This document shows positions 61,014-64,000 of a DNA stretch of 64,000 bases, one piece after another. Origin of the DNA: Teichococcus rhizosphaerae. GTDB lineage: Bacteria > Pseudomonadota > Alphaproteobacteria > Acetobacterales > Acetobacteraceae. The DNA lies in assembly GCF_002631185.1 (NCBI RefSeq), contig NZ_PDNU01000023.1, positions 1 to 64,000 on the forward strand. The letters run 5' to 3'. The notes beneath the pieces were generated by a model. It was not told the DNA's origin, ran no database searches, and worked only from the letters and a program-made list of their open reading frames with translations. A program made the position numbers and the translations under genes. How positions within the stretch are numbered: position 1 is the first letter of the stretch; each line of letters opens with the position of its first letter.

Positions 61014-62465
61014 ATGGCGCTCCGCTGCGACCTCATCATCCGAGACGCGACCATCTTCGACGGCACCGGCGGGCCGCGCCGGGTGGGGGATGTGGGCGTC
61101 TCCGGCGACCGCATCGTGGGCGTGGGCGACCTCGGGGGCATGAGCGCCGACCGCGAGGTGATCGGCACCGGCAAGGCCATCGCGCCGGGCTTCATCGACG
61201 CGCACACCCATGACGACCGCGCCGTGCTGTGCGGCCCGCAATGCACGCTTTGCAAGATCAGCCAGGGCGTCACCACCGTGGTGGTGGGCAATTGCGGCAT
61301 CAGCCTCTCGCCCATGCGCCACACCGCCAAGCGCCCGCCCGCGCCGCTCGACCTGCTGGGCGACGAGCAGTGGTGGACCTTCGACAGCTTCGGCGACTAC
61401 GCCCACGCGCTGAAGGCCAAGGGCAGCGAGGTGAACACCTACGCCCTGATCGGCCACCAGACGCTGCGCGTGGAGGCCATGGGCGGCGACCCCTACCGTG
61501 CGGCGACCGACGCCGAGATCCTGCGCATGCAGACGCGGCTGAAGCAGGCGCTGGCCGAGGGCGGCTCCGGCTTCTCCACCGGCCTCTACTACGCGCCCAA
61601 CGCCCAGGCCTCCACCGAGGAGGTGATCGCGGTGGGCGAGGCGATGCGGAGCACGGGCGGCCTCTACGTCACCCACATGCGCGACGAGGCGGACAAGGTC
61701 TGCGCCTCGATCGAGGAAACGCTGAAGATCGCCCGCCGCCTCGGCGTGCCGGCCCATATCAGCCACCACAAATGCTCGATGCCGGAGAACTATGGCCGCT
61801 CGGTGCAGACGCTCGCGCTGATCCAGGCCGCCGCCTCGATGCAGGAGGTGGCCTTCGACATGTATCCCTATCCGGCCGGCTCCACCGTGCTGATGCCGGA
61901 CCGGGTGCGGGATGATCTCCGCACCATCATCACCTGGTCCGTCCCCTATCCGGAGATGGCGGGCAAGGACCTCTCGGAGATCGCGCGCGGCTGGAACACC
62001 GACCTGCGCGCCGCCGCCGAGCGGCTGACGCCGGCCGGCGCCGTCACCTTCCAGATGGATGAGGAGGATGTGCGCCGCATCATGCGCCACCCCCTTTCCA
62101 TGATCGGCTCGGACGGGCTGCCGCATGACGAGAAGCCGCATCCGCGCCTGTGGGGCACCTTCCCGCGCGTGCTGGGCTTCTACACCCGCCAGCTCGGCCT
62201 GTTCGACATGGAGACCGCCATCCACAAGATGACCGGCCGCGCGGCGCAGGTGTTCGGCATGGTCGATCGCGGCGTGCTGCGCGAGGGCGCCTATGCCGAC
62301 CTCGTGCTGTTCGACCCGAACACGGTGATGGACAACGCCACCTTCGAGAATCCGGTGCAGATGAGCGTCGGCATCGAGGAGGTGTGGGCCAATGGCGTGG
62401 CCACCTTCGCCAAGGGCCGCGAAACGGGCGAGAAGCCGGGCCGCCTCGTCACCCGCAACCGCTGA
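61014..62465 (+). CDS. N-acyl-D-amino-acid deacylase (D-aminoacylase)
   Basis: 483 residues. Amidohydrolase superfamily subtype III: GKAIAPGFIDAHTHDDRAVL (HxH metal motif, about 66), conserved Cys/Asn in VVVGNCGISLSP, GFSTGLYYAPNAQASTEEVIA, THMRDEADKV, HISHHKC, and MIGSDGLPHDEKPHPRLWGTFPRVLG. It removes acyl groups from N-acyl-D-amino acids. GAGGATC precedes ATG 61014. Divergent from the IclR gene, with which it shares a 160-base upstream region. Confidence 0.93.
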   Translation: MALRCDLIIRDATIFDGTGGPRRVGDVGVSGDRIVGVGDLGGMSADREVIGTGKAIAPGFIDAHTHDDRAVLCGPQCTLCKISQGVTTVVVGNCGISLSPMRHTAKRPPAPLDLLGDEQWWTFDSFGDYAHALKAKGSEVNTYALIGHQTLRVEAMGGDPYRAATDAEILRMQTRLKQALAEGGSGFSTGLYYAPNAQASTEEVIAVGEAMRSTGGLYVTHMRDEADKVCASIEETLKIARRLGVPAHISHHKCSMPENYGRSVQTLALIQAAASMQEVAFDMYPYPAGSTVLMPDRVRDDLRTIITWSVPYPEMAGKDLSEIARGWNTDLRAAAERLTPAGAVTFQMDEEDVRRIMRHPLSMIGSDGLPHDEKPHPRLWGTFPRVLGFYTRQLGLFDMETAIHKMTGRAAQVFGMVDRGVLREGAYADLVLFDPNTVMDNATFENPVQMSVGIEEVWANGVATFAKGRETGEKPGRLVTRNR

Positions 62466-62506
62466 GGCGGGCGGGGAGGGGCGGCCCCTCCCCGCGCTGT
62501 TCCCCG

Positions 62507-63883
62507 TCAGGCGGGGCCGGTGGAGACCTGCCGCCCCGCCTGCCACACCGCGGCGATGCGCCGGCTGTTGCCGATATCGGCCAGCGGGTCGGCCGAGAGC
62601 ACCACGAGGTCGGCCCGCGCGCCCTCGCGCAGCACGCCGCGTCCTTCCATGCCAAACAGCGTCGCCGTGCCCTCGGTGGCGATGCGCAGCGCCTCGGCCG
62701 GTGGCAGGCCGGCCTCCACCATCAGCGACAGCTCGCGATGCTCGGCGAAGCCCGGCAGGCGCAGCGGCGTGCCGCCGGAATCGGTGCCGAAGCCGATGCG
62801 GATGCCGGCCTCGCGCAGGATCATCAGGTTGCGCTGGTTCATCCGCACGGAGGCGCGGTGCCGGTCCGCCTTGGCGCGCTGCGCCGCCTTCCAGGGTTCC
62901 TCGCCCATCCGCGCCCGCAGCTCCTCCGTGGTGGCGGCGCGGAAGAACGGGTCCTGGGCCAGCTCCGGCCGCTCGAGATAGAGGTATTCCGCCTCGTCGA
63001 TCTGGATGGTCGGGATGTAGCCGGTGTTGGCCTGCCGCATGGCCTGCACCAGCGCCGCATCCGCCTCGGCGTTGCGGATGCCGTGGCCGAGGATGTCCAC
63101 CCCCGCACCGACGGCGATGTGGGCGTGCTTCACGTCGTGGATATGCGCCACCACCGGCAGGTTGTGCCGGTGCGCCGCCTCCACCGTCGCGCGCACCATC
63201 TCGGGCGGCATCATCGGCAACTGGCCGCCGGCATCCTCGATCCAGAGCTTCACCGCGTCCACGCCCAGCCCGGCCATGCGGTCCACCGCGGCGCGGGCGC
63301 CGGCCGGGTCGCTGGCGCGCATCACCTGGTCCTCGTCCAGCTTCATCAGGGCGGGGGGCGGGGCGCCGCCGGGCAGGCTGAGGCCGGGCCCCGCGCCATA
63401 GAGCGTGGCGCCGCGGAGCCGGCCTTCCTGGCTTTCCCGCCGCAGCGCGTGGAAGGGCGGCGGGCCCATGCCGAGCGCGACGACGGTGGTGAGGCCGAAG
63501 GACAGGTAGCGCTGCAGCTGCGCCTCCACCCCTTCCCGCGTGAAGAGGTGCCGACCCGCCTCGGTGCCCACCACATGGCCGATATGGCTGTGCCCGGCGA
63601 TCAGCCCCGGCAGCACCACCTGCCCATCGAGGTCGACCCGCCGCGTACCCTCGGGCAGCGTCGCGGTGCCGTCCGGCTGGATGGCGTGGATCTTGTCCCC
63701 GGCCAGGAGCAGCGTCGCCGGGCCGCGCAGGGCGGTGCCGTCGAAATAGCGTGCGCCCACCAGGGCCACGCGTTCCCCGCCCTGCAACGAGGCCCCGGCC
63801 GGCTGGGCGCGGGGGGCACGGAGGGAGGCGCCGAAGGAAAGCGCGGCGATGCCGAGCAGGGCGGCGCGTCGGTGGAAAGGCAT
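62507..63883 (-). CDS. Exported metal-dependent amidohydrolase (imidazolonepropionase-like)
   Basis: 458 residues from ATG 63883 (GGAGGAACG upstream). Signal peptide with twin Arg (MPFHRRAALLGIAALSFGASLRAPRAQP). Metal motifs: VVLPGLIAGHSHIGHVVG, LPVVAHIHDVKHAHIAVGAGVDILGHGI, and Asp in IRIGFGTDSGGTPLRL, with the end MEGRGVLREGARADLVVLSADPLADI. Likely a periplasmic amide or peptide hydrolase of the same superfamily as prolidase-like enzymes; substrate unknown. It is convergent with the D-aminoacylase gene, 41 bases apart. Confidence 0.9.
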   Translation of the reverse strand: MPFHRRAALLGIAALSFGASLRAPRAQPAGASLQGGERVALVGARYFDGTALRGPATLLLAGDKIHAIQPDGTATLPEGTRRVDLDGQVVLPGLIAGHSHIGHVVGTEAGRHLFTREGVEAQLQRYLSFGLTTVVALGMGPPPFHALRRESQEGRLRGATLYGAGPGLSLPGGAPPPALMKLDEDQVMRASDPAGARAAVDRMAGLGVDAVKLWIEDAGGQLPMMPPEMVRATVEAAHRHNLPVVAHIHDVKHAHIAVGAGVDILGHGIRNAEADAALVQAMRQANTGYIPTIQIDEAEYLYLERPELAQDPFFRAATTEELRARMGEEPWKAAQRAKADRHRASVRMNQRNLMILREAGIRIGFGTDSGGTPLRLPGFAEHRELSLMVEAGLPPAEALRIATEGTATLFGMEGRGVLREGARADLVVLSADPLADIGNSRRIAAVWQAGRQVSTGPA

Positions 63884-64000
63884 GGGCTCGTTCCTCCGGG
63901 ATTTTCTTGTGATGGTTTGTAAGGGAAGCCCCATCCACAAGCCAACCGGAACGAAGGCCCGGGGCAGGCGCCCCTGTTGAGTCAGCAATATTGACCTAAT

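Noticed and set aside
60951-63938. Minus-strand frame of about 1,000 codons
   Set aside because: Shadow of the D-aminoacylase gene on the plus strand and of the amidohydrolase in another phase.

Overview
The window reads as a high-GC alphaproteobacterial chromosome, most likely Acetobacteraceae (Roseomonas-like). This rests on the very GC-rich codon use, the gene repertoire and the style of the proteins; no rRNA or taxonomic marker was available, so the placement is inference. It falls into two parts. Bases 1 to about 36,850 are an accessory metal-resistance island that begins inside an IS66-family insertion sequence. Bases 36,878 to 64,000 look like ordinary chromosome, starting with parE.

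Island layout. (a) 417-13,933 is a copper region: a DUF305 protein, an RTX calcium-binding protein, a Csp-type copper-storage protein, the copper ATPase CopA and the chaperone CopZ (divergent, each with a CueR-type operator). A long minus-strand operon follows, in the order cupredoxin, CopA multicopper oxidase, CopB, pseudoazurin, response regulator, histidine kinase, DUF411 protein and Met-rich lipoprotein. (b) 15,616-18,637 is arsRCBH, followed by a YVTN beta-propeller protein. (c) 19,998-26,193 is a Pb/Cd/Zn-type operon: a MerR-family regulator, an HMA protein, a PIB-ATPase, LspA, a CcdA-like protein and a cation diffusion facilitator. It is interrupted by a metallo-beta-lactamase-fold cassette flanked by 24-bp direct repeats. 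(d) 26,501-28,627 holds an ACR3/bile-acid-type transporter and a small mer locus (GDCCVxC protein, MerT, MerR; no merA in the window). (e) 28,821-32,591 is a second arsenic-type operon, padR-arsO-MFS-arsN, with two near-identical 21-bp palindromes ahead of padR and arsO. (f) 32,808-36,640 is a mosaic of small orphan genes. It includes a two-gene cassette whose larger protein looks like an ADP-ribosyltransferase fold, inverted fragments of an SRAP gene, and strong hairpins.

Chromosomal part. parE, dps, an MFS transporter with a C-terminal monooxygenase-like domain, a ketopantoate reductase family protein, a nucleoside 2-deoxyribosyltransferase family protein, otsA, an ABC exporter, a divergent GT4 glycosyltransferase, an Fbp-type iron permease, a flavin reductase with two tandem D-2-hydroxyacid dehydrogenases, an SDR protein coupled to a Zn-dependent amidase, a large repeat/cadherin/VCBS adhesin, a YaiI-family protein, and an amide/D-amino-acid catabolic group (penicillin acylase family, IclR regulator, D-aminoacylase, secreted amidohydrolase).

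The most promising unexplained features are the putative ART cassette (32,808-33,604), the PadR-controlled arsenic operon with its duplicated operator, the duplicated-module RTX protein inside a copper locus, and the 24-bp direct repeats around the MBL cassette. No tRNA, rRNA or CRISPR array was seen.
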